A DNA stretch of 47,015 bases from Clostridia bacterium (GCA_017629275.1 JAGBXM010000144.1:1-47015); one strand, 5' to 3'. Shown: positions 1 through 8,267, counted from the first letter of the stretch. Translations and numbers: made by a program. Notes: generated from the sequence alone by a model not told the origin.

Positions 1-729
1 AGATGTGCCAAAGACATAAAATCCCTTGGTGTCGACTATAAAGGTATAAGCCTGCCTGTCAAGATACTGACCGACTCAATGGGAACCTCGTTTGTAAAAT
101 ACAACTATAAGACCGCGCAGTTCTCAAGCAACATCAACGACCCCAAACTGCTTCAGGGTTATCAGTGGTATGCCGAAGCCCGTGATCAAGGGTTGCTCGA
201 CGGCACCACCGCCGCTTTTAAGCAGAACAAATGCGGACTGGTCATCATCGGTGTTTACGGCCTTAAAAACACCGGATACTTTATGGATATGAACCCCGAC
301 GACGTTGGCTATACCTATCTCCCCTCTGTGAAGGAGGGTGAAAAAGGTCTCGTATCCTCAATCCACCGCACCTACGGAATCATAGACAACGCACCCAATG
401 CCGATGCCGCAGGATATTTTATCCGCTACTGGCTCGACCCCGCAAATTACGACCTGCAAAATACCTTCCTCACCCCTCAGGCAGGTAATTTCTACTATGA
501 ACTTATCAACACGGTCGCCGACGAAAAATACTTCCAGTTCGACGATCCGCTTGCCACACTCACGGGCGAAAACGATGCCTATCCGTGGCGAAATCCCGCC
601 TCTTCCAAATCCGCCGCAGGTGTAAAAACCGCCATCGACTCGGTCTCCAACAAGGTAACACAAGCCGTCGATATGGCCAACAAATTAGTACAGGACAAAC
701 TGGCCTCCGACCGACTCAAATACAAATAA
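1..729 (+). CDS. Extracellular solute-binding protein, C-terminal part (partial)
   Basis: The reading frame is open from base 1, so this is the last 242 residues of a larger protein that begins upstream of the window; an internal ATG at 79 is not the likely start. The order of motifs (a YQWYAEARDQGLLDGT segment, a weak-hydrophobic GLVIIGVYGL strand, then PDDVGYTYLPSVKEG and an aromatic-rich C-terminus) resembles the second lobe of sugar-type ABC solute-binding proteins, in which a short central motif precedes a hinge strand. Such proteins are lipid-anchored outside the cell and deliver sugars to a permease. It ends in TAA and is followed by a strong terminator at 796-830. The ligand cannot be told. 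Family assignment is moderately sure. Confidence 0.6.
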   Translation, partial: RCAKDIKSLGVDYKGISLPVKILTDSMGTSFVKYNYKTAQFSSNINDPKLLQGYQWYAEARDQGLLDGTTAAFKQNKCGLVIIGVYGLKNTGYFMDMNPDDVGYTYLPSVKEGEKGLVSSIHRTYGIIDNAPNADAAGYFIRYWLDPANYDLQNTFLTPQAGNFYYELINTVADEKYFQFDDPLATLTGENDAYPWRNPASSKSAAGVKTAIDSVSNKVTQAVDMANKLVQDKLASDRLKYK

Positions 730-795
730 CCGCCACGGTTTCCTTCCGATTGACGCCTCTCAAATGGCTCAACTGCTGCTTAACAGCATCAAATA

Positions 796-830
796 AAAAA
801 CCGAACTCTTCAAAAAAGAGTTCGGTTTTT
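796..830. terminator. Bidirectional rho-independent terminator
   Basis: A 15-bp perfect stem (796-810 with 816-830) closes a 5-nt loop. The stem ends are A/T-rich, so a U-tract follows the hairpin on either strand. It lies between the convergent solute-binding protein gene (+) and the AEC transporter gene (-) and can end both transcripts. Confidence 0.9.
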
Positions 831-860
831 TTATTTACTTATTCAATAATTCCTTCACAG

Positions 861-1805
861 TCAAGCCCCTAATATCATTTTTAAAACTGCAAACATAAGC
901 GGAATGGTAACGATACAAAGTGTGTGCGATATCATAGCCATCGAAGCACCGGTCGAGGTGTCACCGCCGTAAGCCGCAGGGAAAACAACGGTATTTAATC
1001 CTAACGGTGTACCGAACGCAAAGAAAGCCATAATGACGGCGGTGTCGTTAGCACCGAGAACGATAAGAAGGGCGACAAAAAGCGCAGGTAAAATCAAAAG
1101 TCTCAAAGCACTTGCAAAATACACCTTGACATTTTTAAGTAACTTACCGAAATCATAATCGGCAACAACAAATCCCGTCAAAACCATTGCCAACGGTCCC
1201 ATACAACTCGCAAGATTTGAGATGGTATTGGTCACAAAGAGCGGAATATGCGGTTTAGCACCCACAAGACCCAAAACTGCGCCAACAATTATGGAAACAA
1301 AAATGGGGTTCAGCAAACTCTTTAAAATATTCTTACCCTCACCGCGAGGAATAAGAATAATAACTCCGCCCGTATAGACCGCAATGTTCAAAGGCAGAAT
1401 GAACAGCATATACTCATAAAGCATCTCAGAGCCTAAAATTGCAGGTACAATAGCATTTCCCATAAACGAAAAGTTGCCAAAGGTCAACGCATATTTGTAT
1501 ATCTCACGTGTGTAACCGCCACGACTGAAAAGTCCGGACAACGGCCAGGATATCAACACCGCAAGTACAAGCACCAACAAGCACCACAGCATCAGACTGT
1601 ACTCACTCTTTATCGATTCGACCGAACAATAGGTCATAAAGGTGTTAAGTATCAGTGCAGGAACAAGGAAGTAATTCTCAAGTTTTGACAACACCGTAGC
1701 CGTGTTTTCGGGTGCAAGCTTCAGCTTATTGGCAACAAAGCCCAAAGCCATACACAAAAACATTACCAGCATCGGTGAAAGTGTGGCCGTAAAGGTCTTT
1801 AACAA
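861..1805 (-). CDS. AEC-family (auxin efflux carrier-like) transporter
   Basis: A 314-residue membrane protein with about ten hydrophobic segments spread over its full length, as expected for the AEC/Mem_trans family of bacterial organic-acid or malate-type permeases. The start is a TTG at 1803-1805, chosen because no ATG lies near and a GAAAGGA ribosome binding site (1816-1822) sits 10 nt upstream. It has its own promoter (1852-1880) just downstream of the fucO terminator, so it is probably monocistronic. A second family member is encoded at 28468-29463, but the two are clearly diverged. The transported substrate is unknown. Confidence 0.85.
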   Translation of the reverse strand: MLKTFTATLSPMLVMFLCMALGFVANKLKLAPENTATVLSKLENYFLVPALILNTFMTYCSVESIKSEYSLMLWCLLVLVLAVLISWPLSGLFSRGGYTREIYKYALTFGNFSFMGNAIVPAILGSEMLYEYMLFILPLNIAVYTGGVIILIPRGEGKNILKSLLNPIFVSIIVGAVLGLVGAKPHIPLFVTNTISNLASCMGPLAMVLTGFVVADYDFGKLLKNVKVYFASALRLLILPALFVALLIVLGANDTAVIMAFFAFGTPLGLNTVVFPAAYGGDTSTGASMAMISHTLCIVTIPLMFAVLKMILGA

Positions 1806-1851
1806 CTCAAAACAATCCTTTCAGTATAAATGTAAAACTTATTACCTTTAA

Positions 1852-1880
1852 ATTCTACATTTAAAACTTCGATTTGTCAA
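1852..1880 (-). promoter_or_regulatory. Sigma-A promoter for the AEC transporter gene
   Basis: On the minus strand, TTGACA (1875-1880) and TAGAAT (1852-1857) are separated by exactly 17 nt. The predicted start of transcription is near 1845, about 40 nt before the TTG start codon. Confidence 0.8.
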
Positions 1881-1895
1881 CAAAAACTGTAAAAA

Positions 1896-1920
1896 GTCCC
1901 GTCGCAAACTGCGACGGGAC
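1896..1920 (-). terminator. Terminator after fucO
   Basis: A perfect 10-bp GC-rich stem (1896-1905 with 1911-1920) with a 5-nt loop is followed, in the minus-strand transcript, by TTTTT. It lies 18 nt past the fucO stop codon. Confidence 0.92.
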
Positions 1921-1937
1921 CGAAAAAACTTTAGAAA

Positions 1938-3086
1938 TTACATCAACGAGAGGTACAAAGCCTTAATCTCTTCAACACTTGTATCTCTGGGGTTACCGGG
2001 ACGACAAGCATCGGCAAAAGCGCTTTCAGAGAGGAAATCAACGTCTTCTGCCTTAACAATCTCCTTAAGATCCTGAGGAATACCAACGTCAACGCTCAAC
2101 TGCTTAACAGCGTCAATAGCGGCCTTTCTTGCATCTTCAAGACTCATAGCGTCAACACCTTCTACGCCCATTGCCTTGGCAATATCGCGATACTTCTCGC
2201 CGGTTGCGGGAGCATTATACTCCATAACGGTAGGAAGAATAATAGCGTTGGCAACACCGTGAGGAGTGTCATACAAAGCACCGAGAGGATGAGCCATCGA
2301 GTGAACGATACCAAGACCTACGTTACTAAAGCCCATACCTGCGATATACTGACCGAGAGCCATACCCTCTCTGCCTGCGGACTCGTTATTAACCGCTGCG
2401 CGAAGCGACTTTGCAATAATCTCGATTGCCTTAATATGGAACATATCGCTCATCTCCCAAGCGCCCTTGGTGATGTAGCCTTCAATAGCGTGGGTAAGAG
2501 CATCCATACCGGTAGCAGCGGTAAGACCCTTAGGCATGGTAGCCATCATATCGGGGTCAACAACTGCACAAACCGGAATATCGTGAACGTCTACGCAAAC
2601 CATCTTACGGTTCTTTGCATCGTCGGTGATAACATAGTTAATGGTAACCTCTGCTGCGGTACCTGCAGTGGTGGGAACAGCGATAATGGGAACACAAGGC
2701 TTCTTGGTGGGAGCAACACCTTCCAAAGAAACAACATCCGCGAACTCAGGGTTGGTGATGATAATGCCGATAGCCTTTGCAGTATCCATAGACGAACCGC
2801 CACCGATAGCGATAATGCAGTCGGTACCTGCAGCCTTGAATGCTGCTACACCGGTCTGAACGTTTTCGATGGTGGGGTTGGGTTTAATGTTGGAATAGAT
2901 CTCATAAGGGAAATTCACCTTGTCAAGAACGTCGGTAACCTTCTTGGTAACACCGAACTTGATAAGATCGGGGTCAGAGCATACAAAAGCCTTTTTAAAG
3001 CCACGTGCGGTAACCTCGTCAGCGATGGCGTTGATAGCGCCTGCGCCGTGATAACTGGTCTCGTTAAGTACAAATCTGTTTGCCAT
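1938..3086 (-). CDS. fucO: Lactaldehyde reductase / iron-containing alcohol dehydrogenase
   Basis: A 382-residue group III (iron-dependent) alcohol dehydrogenase. It follows E. coli FucO closely along its length, starting with the matching MANR...LNET N-terminus. The NAD-binding GGGSSMDTAKAIG motif is at about 96-108. The metal ligands appear as D195, H199, H262 and H276 within THAIEGY and the HSMAHPLGALYDTPHG signature. FucO reduces L-lactaldehyde to 1,2-propanediol with NADH during fucose or rhamnose fermentation. The ATG at 3086 is preferred over an upstream in-frame start because AAGGAAAGGA lies 9 nt before it. The gene has its own promoter, a Rex-like site in its leader and a terminator, so it is monocistronic. 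Rhamnosidase and dTDP-sugar genes elsewhere in the window fit deoxysugar metabolism, but the true substrate could be another aldehyde. Confidence 0.93.
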   Translation of the reverse strand: MANRFVLNETSYHGAGAINAIADEVTARGFKKAFVCSDPDLIKFGVTKKVTDVLDKVNFPYEIYSNIKPNPTIENVQTGVAAFKAAGTDCIIAIGGGSSMDTAKAIGIIITNPEFADVVSLEGVAPTKKPCVPIIAVPTTAGTAAEVTINYVITDDAKNRKMVCVDVHDIPVCAVVDPDMMATMPKGLTAATGMDALTHAIEGYITKGAWEMSDMFHIKAIEIIAKSLRAAVNNESAGREGMALGQYIAGMGFSNVGLGIVHSMAHPLGALYDTPHGVANAIILPTVMEYNAPATGEKYRDIAKAMGVEGVDAMSLEDARKAAIDAVKQLSVDVGIPQDLKEIVKAEDVDFLSESAFADACRPGNPRDTSVEEIKALYLSLM

Positions 3087-3123
3087 AGTAAAAAGTCCTT
3101 TCCTTAAGGTATTATTTACCGAG

Positions 3124-3155
3124 TTGTTGTTGAAACGGTCACAAATCAACAACAA
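3124..3155. promoter_or_regulatory. Inverted repeat in the fucO leader; overlaps a Rex-like operator
   Basis: TTGTTGTTGA (3124-3133) and TCAACAACAA (3146-3155) are perfect 10-bp inverted arms around a 12-nt spacer. Nested inside, 3127-3144 reads TTGTTGAAACGGTCACAA. Its arms TTGTTGA and GTCACAA each differ by one base from the Rex half-sites TTGTTAA and TTCACAA, with the 4-nt spacer Rex sites have. It lies just downstream of the -10, where a repressor would block transcription. Rex senses NADH/NAD+ and commonly controls alcohol dehydrogenases. Binding is inferred, not shown. Confidence 0.5.
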
Positions 3156-3167
3156 TCATCTAAAACA

Positions 3168-3196
3168 ATAATAACGTTATTTTTTTAACAAGTCAA
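3168..3196 (-). promoter_or_regulatory. Sigma-A promoter of fucO
   Basis: On the minus strand, TTGACT (3191-3196) and TATTAT (3168-3173) are spaced by 17 nt. The leader that follows is about 75 nt and holds the inverted repeat at 3124-3155. Confidence 0.75.
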
Positions 3197-3218
3197 GATA
3201 AATTTAAAAAACTTCGGG

Positions 3219-4106
3219 TTATCTTATGAATTTTATCGCCTTATTTACGTTTTCGATAACTACCTCGCCCTTACTCGAAGCAAACTCTCCGTCAAGCGTC
3301 CAGTTAAGTTCTTCCTCGGAAATAACCTTGACCTTTGAAGATTTATAAAACTCAATACCGCCGTTTTCAAAATTCGACGTGGTAATGGCGGTGGCAATTT
3401 TATTAAGTTCAATTATGTTACGCGGCATTTTAACCAATGCAACCTCAAACACACCGTCTCTTAAGTCAACAAGCTCGTCTTTAAGCTTTACAATACCAGC
3501 GACCGACTTAGAATTGGTAACCGAAAAGAAAATATACTCTCCCTGCAAAGTACGGTCATCAAGTTCAATAGTCGCTTTATAACTGCGGATGCTTCCAAGC
3601 TCTTTAACGCCTTCAAGAACGTAAGCAAAATGTCCGAGATAGTTTTTGACCTCTTGCGGAACGTTATACGATGTCTGTGTAAACGCGCCGAAACCTGCAA
3701 CATAGGTAAAATAACGCTCCCCGTTAAAACGACCAATGTCAATACGGTGAGCCTCACCTTCGGCAATTACGGCCGCCGCCTTGGAAGGTGTTGACAACAG
3801 CTTCATACTCTGGGCAAAATCGTTGGTGCTGCCTGCGGGAATGTAACCCAACGGAACAGTCTTTTCATTTTCCATCAGACCGCAGATTGTCTCATTTAAG
3901 GTGCCGTCTCCACCAAACGCAACAACGGCATCAAATCCTTCTTCAACGGCTTTAGCGGCATATTTTGTAGCGTCACCACGCCCGTCGGTCAGTCGGACAG
4001 TAACAATATATCCGCCCTTTTGCAATGCCTCCACAACACCGAACAGTGTAGTCTTGGCCTTCGTTTTACCCGAAACAGGATTAACAATAAGCAACATCTT
4101 TTTCAT
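3219..4106 (-). CDS. Diacylglycerol/lipid kinase (DagK/YegS/BmrU family)
   Basis: A 295-residue lipid kinase. The N-terminal KMLLIVNPVSGK strand and the GGDGTLNE nucleotide-binding motif (about residues 65-72) are followed by PLGYIPAGSTNDFA, both hallmarks of the DAGK catalytic domain, then a beta-rich C-terminal domain ending in a LDGE segment. Family members phosphorylate diacylglycerol or related lipids at the inner membrane face, returning DAG released during cell-wall polymer synthesis to the phospholipid pool. The ATG at 4106 follows AGGGG by 7 nt. It is the last gene of a minus-strand group with a PAP2 phosphatase (16-nt gap), which fits lipid recycling. The exact lipid substrate is unknown. 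Confidence 0.9.
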   Translation of the reverse strand: MKKMLLIVNPVSGKTKAKTTLFGVVEALQKGGYIVTVRLTDGRGDATKYAAKAVEEGFDAVVAFGGDGTLNETICGLMENEKTVPLGYIPAGSTNDFAQSMKLLSTPSKAAAVIAEGEAHRIDIGRFNGERYFTYVAGFGAFTQTSYNVPQEVKNYLGHFAYVLEGVKELGSIRSYKATIELDDRTLQGEYIFFSVTNSKSVAGIVKLKDELVDLRDGVFEVALVKMPRNIIELNKIATAITTSNFENGGIEFYKSSKVKVISEEELNWTLDGEFASSKGEVVIENVNKAIKFIR

Positions 4107-4122
4107 AGTAATACCCCTGATA

Positions 4123-4674
4123 TCAATTTATCTGCCGCTTTTTCTTACTCAAACCTGCTGCCGCCCAATTCACAATATAACAACCCAAAACACCGAACGC
4201 AATACCTAAGACTGCACCGGCAAGTACGTCGGTAGGATAATGAACGTATAAATATATTCTCGACAAACCAACTAATATCGCACCGATAAGCGCAGGAATG
4301 CCGAATCGCTTATCATTAAGCATCAGCACGGTTGCCGCCTCAAAACAAGCCAGAGTATGCCCCGACGGGAACGACTTGTCACCCAAGTGACCCACCAAAA
4401 GGTCAATATCGACACCCGGCATATCATAAGGTCTCACACGGCCTATCAGCGGCTTTAAAGTCATATTTCCGATCAGGAATCCCAAAAGCAAAGCAACACC
4501 CATCATAATACCGACCTTTCGGCATTTCTTAGGTATAAGCAATATTACGGCCACTGCGATCCAAAATATGCCATCCTCACCGAGTAAAGTGATTTTTGGC
4601 ATAAACCAATCAAGAAAACCGCACTTAAAATTATCCTGAATAAAGTTCAGTATCTTCAACTCAAAAACATTCAT
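4123..4674 (-). CDS. PAP2-family membrane phosphatase
   Basis: A 183-residue integral membrane protein with the three-part PAP2 phosphatase signature: KPLIGRVRP, PSGHT and SRIYLYVHYPTDVLAG, with the catalytic histidine in the third motif. Several hydrophobic segments surround these, and the active site is expected to face outside. Family members dephosphorylate undecaprenyl pyrophosphate, phosphatidic acid or phosphatidylglycerol phosphate. A GGAGAAG ribosome binding site precedes the ATG. The gene lies between a membrane-anchored unknown protein and a lipid kinase on the same strand. Undecaprenyl pyrophosphate recycling for the glycosyltransferase/GtrA protein at the head of the group is a reasonable inference. 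Confidence 0.88.
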   Translation of the reverse strand: MNVFELKILNFIQDNFKCGFLDWFMPKITLLGEDGIFWIAVAVILLIPKKCRKVGIMMGVALLLGFLIGNMTLKPLIGRVRPYDMPGVDIDLLVGHLGDKSFPSGHTLACFEAATVLMLNDKRFGIPALIGAILVGLSRIYLYVHYPTDVLAGAVLGIAFGVLGCYIVNWAAAGLSKKKRQIN

Positions 4675-4689
4675 TGAAAACTTCTCCGA

Positions 4690-5760
4690 TCAGTTGTTTA
4701 CCATATCATAGATAAGATACCTGTTACCCACCTTGTGCAGATAAATAGTTACATCAATATGCTCTTTATGGTCGGCATAACCGGGGCGCCTCAAGGTCTC
4801 AAGCATCGAAACCCTGCACGAGAACACGCCGTCGGCATACTCGATAAACTCTTCCGCTTTCTGCTCTGTGATGGAATAACTGCTATGGTCTCTTACCCAC
4901 ACAACGTCGATGACCCTTACAAGTCCGTAAATGGGATAGTTCTTATCAAGGTAACCCGAAAATCCGCCGAATGAACCGTCGTTGGACAAAAACTTTGTAT
5001 ACTGTTCAATAGCGGTGATAACGTAGTCCTTATGTTCATTCTCAAGCTCGGCGCTGTATATCGGTTGCTCAACATAGCAATTATCGGTCGAATCAAGTTT
5101 AACCGTTTTAACCTTTCCGTCGGCCGTTGCAACGGTGATCTCAGGTTCAATCAGCAGACCTTTGACGGTATACTTATCATAGGTCACACCCTCGACACCT
5201 TCGGGCATATGCTTATTTACAGCACTCTCAACACCCTTTTCAACAATATACTTTTCATCAACAACGTTACCGTTTATTTTGAGGCTGTTACCCGTCTCAA
5301 CCTTAACGGTAACATCACCGTACGAAGGCAAAAAGAACTCAACGTCGGACAACTGATAATATTTAAATCCGTAACCCGCTTTTTTGTCCGACATAGCAAC
5401 CGTAAAATAAGCGATACGCTTTTTATCGGAGGCAACGGCATACTGCTGACTTCCATCCTCGTTGACCGCCACCGAAAAATATCTCAGACTCTCAGGGTTG
5501 ATGGTCTGTTTGACCATTTTGTCAATACTTACACGACTGTCAAACAAAAGAGTTTCAGGCGAATACTTTTCATAAAGCTCACCAAGGTTCATACTGACAA
5601 AGTAATTTTCAAACACCTGCTCGGCAGCGTGCTTGGGACGTGTCTTTTCATAGGCATCAAGCACCGACCATAAAACGACCGATGCAACCGCCAACAACAC
5701 AAGCATTACCGCAACAACGGTAATATATACCTTATGAAAGGTAGATAATTTTCCTTTCAT
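4690..5760 (-). CDS. Membrane-anchored protein of unknown function
   Basis: A 356-residue protein I do not recognise. One N-terminal transmembrane segment (about residues 9-31) has a short positively charged cytoplasmic leader, so the remainder should lie outside the membrane. The segment after it (AAEQVFENYFVSMNLGELYEKYSPE) is reminiscent of NTF2-like secreted domains. The second half, with TAIEQYTKFLSNDG and a beta-rich end, could be a related repeat of the same fold, but this is only an impression. It starts 5 nt after the stop of the upstream GT2-GtrA fusion, with its AGGTGA site inside that gene, so the two are translated together. An accessory role in envelope glycan or lipid processing is inferred from context only. 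Confidence 0.75.
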   Translation of the reverse strand: MKGKLSTFHKVYITVVAVMLVLLAVASVVLWSVLDAYEKTRPKHAAEQVFENYFVSMNLGELYEKYSPETLLFDSRVSIDKMVKQTINPESLRYFSVAVNEDGSQQYAVASDKKRIAYFTVAMSDKKAGYGFKYYQLSDVEFFLPSYGDVTVKVETGNSLKINGNVVDEKYIVEKGVESAVNKHMPEGVEGVTYDKYTVKGLLIEPEITVATADGKVKTVKLDSTDNCYVEQPIYSAELENEHKDYVITAIEQYTKFLSNDGSFGGFSGYLDKNYPIYGLVRVIDVVWVRDHSSYSITEQKAEEFIEYADGVFSCRVSMLETLRRPGYADHKEHIDVTIYLHKVGNRYLIYDMVNN

Positions 5761-5765
5761 TCAAA

Positions 5766-7967
5766 TCACCTGCTGATACAAAAATAGGTAGGAATCCTAC
5801 GCGGAGGCGTAAATGCCTTATACTTATTGGTAAGACCCTTTAACTGGTACTCGTCTAACTTGGACTTATCCACATCGTACTTATCGAAATAGTTCTCATA
5901 GTACATCATAGCCGACGAACCGCCGTCCAACATACCTGCGGTGATGGCACCGTAGGACTTCATAATATCAATTATGTCGTTATAGGTAGCACCGAGGCTC
6001 GATGCGGTACGTCCGTCGGTAACAACAAAAATAACCGTACCGTCTGCGCGTTGACCGATGGCCGTTCTCTGAGCAGTACCTGTATTGCCTTGTTTATAAT
6101 GAAGGTTGACACCGTTTTCATCCGAATCAATAAGCAGATTGCCCCACTGGAAGCAAACACCGTCACGAATTCCAAGTTCATCGGCCTTGGCCCTGCTCAT
6201 TCCTTCACTAACAACAAGCTTGTTATTCTTATCAAAGCCCATAAAGGTTCTCGCACTTCCGTCGTTCCATACACATTTACCCTTTGAGAAGGTAACGCCG
6301 ACAGGTTGTGCACCCGTTCCCTGACCGCCGTCATCACGGAACTCACCGCCGTTGATAGCGGCAATACAGTTCTCTTGCTTGGCAATATTGAAAATTCGCT
6401 TACCTTCAACCGCACTCGCAAAATTACTCGATGATGCACCGACGTAAACACGCGACGGATCCTTTACCAACAAAATATATGCTTTAAAGTTATCATAACT
6501 TGCGGCAATATACTTCATTCCGTCAATAAGTTGTTCTTCCTGGTTGGCAAGGTCCTCACCCAAAGTACCGTCACCGTAACTGTCCATATCAATGGTCAAC
6601 TGCGAATCAACATAACTTCCGTCAACGATTTTCTGAACCTGGTCTTTAGACAAAAACAATCCGGGAACCCACTTGGTAGCACTCGCCTGCATAGCCGATA
6701 AAACAAGAGCGTCACGAATAGTGGTACTCGGACCTTTAGCGACCACTGCCACCAAAGTGAAGATCGAAACTACAAGGTACAGAATTGCGGTGCCCAGACA
6801 AGCTAAAGATCTGAGTACGACCTTTTTAGGGGTCAACTTCTGTTTTCCTTTACTCTTTTCTTCTTTTTTAGGTGCGACTTCGACGTCTTTTCTGTTTCGT
6901 CTGTACTTCTTATCGGGAGCAAACACCCAATTCTGCTGAACTCTGAAACTTACAAAGAACAGCAAAGTATCAACTAATATCTTAATCAACGTTTTGGCGA
7001 TAGCACTCTCAGCTCCAAACAAAGCCGCAAGTCCGCTTGTGCAAAGAATCGAACCGGTTGCAATGCATATTGCCAGAACTATGTATTTGAGAATGGATTT
7101 GATTATACTTCCCTTACCGTTAAACACCGTCTGTCGGTTTAATGTAAAGTTGACCGCGGCCGAAATAAATCTCGCTACAACGGTTGCAAGTGCAATATCA
7201 TATCTGCCTTTGAATACAAACAGCAAAAGCAGAAAATATCCCAACTCGTCAACCACCATACTGACGACCGAACTGAATGCAAAGGCAAGAATAAGCTTAT
7301 ATATCCTCAGCGAGTCCCTGATAGGGCGGAAATGTGAAGTCTTGTTATCATCAATATAAACCGTGTCAATTGTCTGCTCGGCAAAATCAATGCCGCGCTT
7401 TTTGAACTCCAACAGCATATTGGTTTCGTATTCGTATCTCGTACCCTTAATACCGATAAATTCCTCAATATATCTTGCAGGAATTGCACGAAGTCCCGTT
7501 TGGGTATCAGAAATCTTTAAACCGCAGAAAAGTCTGAAAACAAGACTGGTTGACTTGTTACCGAAACGGCTTCTCAACGGAACGTCGGGGCGTGAAAAAT
7601 CACGGCAACCCAAAATAACCTGATCTTCATCGAGCATACGGCGGACACAAGCGGCAATATCGTTGGTCAGATGCTGACCGTCGGCATCAATTGTGACAAC
7701 ACCCGCTTTGCCTTCACGGAACTCTCTGAAATATTTAAATGCCGTTTTAAGTGCCGCGCCCTTACCTCTGTTTCTGCGATGATTCAAAATTGTGCAGAAA
7801 GGATACTTTCCCTCATCGGGAAAGAACTTTCTATACTCAGGTGCACTGCCGTCATTGACAATGACAATATCGTCGAAGCCGTTATCATAAAGTTCATTGA
7901 TAAGCGGCATCAACTTTTCATCGGGATTCAACGAAGGTATTATGACCGTAACGTTACTGTAATTCAT
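5766..7967 (-). CDS. GT2 glycosyltransferase - GtrA flippase-like - phosphodiester glycosidase fusion
   Basis: A 733-residue three-domain protein. Residues 1-220 are a GT-A glycosyltransferase of the dolichol-phosphate-mannose type (VTVIIPSLN, nucleotide-binding DADGQH at 94-99). Residues 225-350 form a four-helix GtrA domain ending RVQQNWVFAP. A basic linker (352-382) and one transmembrane helix (386-408) lead to a C-terminal NAGPA/phosphodiester glycosidase domain (about 480-733; AAINGGEF, RTAIGQRADG, LDGGSSAMMYY). The likely scheme is transfer of a sugar to undecaprenyl phosphate, movement across the membrane and trimming of a sugar phosphodiester outside. An upstream in-frame GTG exists (7974-7976), but the ATG at 7967 is preceded by AGGTGG at 5 nt. 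It heads the group ending with the lipid kinase. The activities are domain-based; the partnership is inference. Confidence 0.88.
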   Translation of the reverse strand: MNYSNVTVIIPSLNPDEKLMPLINELYDNGFDDIVIVNDGSAPEYRKFFPDEGKYPFCTILNHRRNRGKGAALKTAFKYFREFREGKAGVVTIDADGQHLTNDIAACVRRMLDEDQVILGCRDFSRPDVPLRSRFGNKSTSLVFRLFCGLKISDTQTGLRAIPARYIEEFIGIKGTRYEYETNMLLEFKKRGIDFAEQTIDTVYIDDNKTSHFRPIRDSLRIYKLILAFAFSSVVSMVVDELGYFLLLLFVFKGRYDIALATVVARFISAAVNFTLNRQTVFNGKGSIIKSILKYIVLAICIATGSILCTSGLAALFGAESAIAKTLIKILVDTLLFFVSFRVQQNWVFAPDKKYRRNRKDVEVAPKKEEKSKGKQKLTPKKVVLRSLACLGTAILYLVVSIFTLVAVVAKGPSTTIRDALVLSAMQASATKWVPGLFLSKDQVQKIVDGSYVDSQLTIDMDSYGDGTLGEDLANQEEQLIDGMKYIAASYDNFKAYILLVKDPSRVYVGASSSNFASAVEGKRIFNIAKQENCIAAINGGEFRDDGGQGTGAQPVGVTFSKGKCVWNDGSARTFMGFDKNNKLVVSEGMSRAKADELGIRDGVCFQWGNLLIDSDENGVNLHYKQGNTGTAQRTAIGQRADGTVIFVVTDGRTASSLGATYNDIIDIMKSYGAITAGMLDGGSSAMMYYENYFDKYDVDKSKLDEYQLKGLTNKYKAFTPPRRIPTYFCISR

Positions 7968-8036
7968 CCAAACCACCTAAAAAAATACTCATCATTTTAA
8001 TACGCTTGAAATACAAGCATAAATTTCAACGAATAC

Positions 8037-8065
8037 AGTATATCATTAAACATATAATAATACAA
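8037..8065 (-). promoter_or_regulatory. Candidate promoter for the GT2-GtrA fusion operon
   Basis: On the minus strand, TTGTAT (8060-8065) and TATACT (8037-8042) are separated by 17 nt. The -35 is weak and the surrounding AT-rich sequence makes chance matches likely. Confidence 0.4.
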
Positions 8066-8130
8066 GGAACAAAATTGTAACACAATACAACAAATATTTA
8101 CATATTTTTATAAAAAGTATATATTAGTGA

Positions 8131-8159
8131 TTGACAAATATGTCACAAAGTATTATAAT
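8131..8159 (+). promoter_or_regulatory. Consensus sigma-A promoter of serC
   Basis: TTGACA (8131-8136) and TATAAT (8154-8159) are separated by exactly 17 nt, a perfect consensus. Transcription should start near 8166, leaving a leader of about 100 nt. Confidence 0.92.
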
Positions 8160-8183
8160 ATCAACATCGCAAACAGAAAATCT

Positions 8184-8201
8184 TTGTTAAATTTTTAACA
8201 T
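8184..8201. promoter_or_regulatory. Rex-like operator in the serC leader
   Basis: The 18-mer TTGTTAAATTTTTAACAT matches the clostridial Rex consensus TTGTTAA-N4-TTAACAA at 13 of 14 defined positions. It lies about 20-35 nt downstream of the predicted transcription start, a position suited to a roadblock repressor. The same bases could form a small AT-rich hairpin. Binding is not shown. Confidence 0.5.
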
Positions 8202-8267
8202 ATAGGTTTTCCGTTGCAGCTAACTACATAAATGGGCAAAAGTCCCTTATGAAAGGAAAGAGTAATT

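Larger units (their letters stand above)
7968..8267. other. AT-rich divergent intergenic region
   Basis: About 300 bp without a gene separate the divergent GT2-GtrA fusion (-) and serC (+). It holds one weak minus-strand promoter, one consensus plus-strand promoter and a Rex-like palindrome, all listed separately. The last 100 nt form the serC leader. I find no T-box, riboswitch or tRNA signature in it. Confidence 0.7.

Noticed and set aside
8166..8267. T-box or serine-responsive riboswitch in the serC leader
   Set aside because: The T-box core sequence and antiterminator are absent, and the leader is only about 100 nt with no terminator before the gene.
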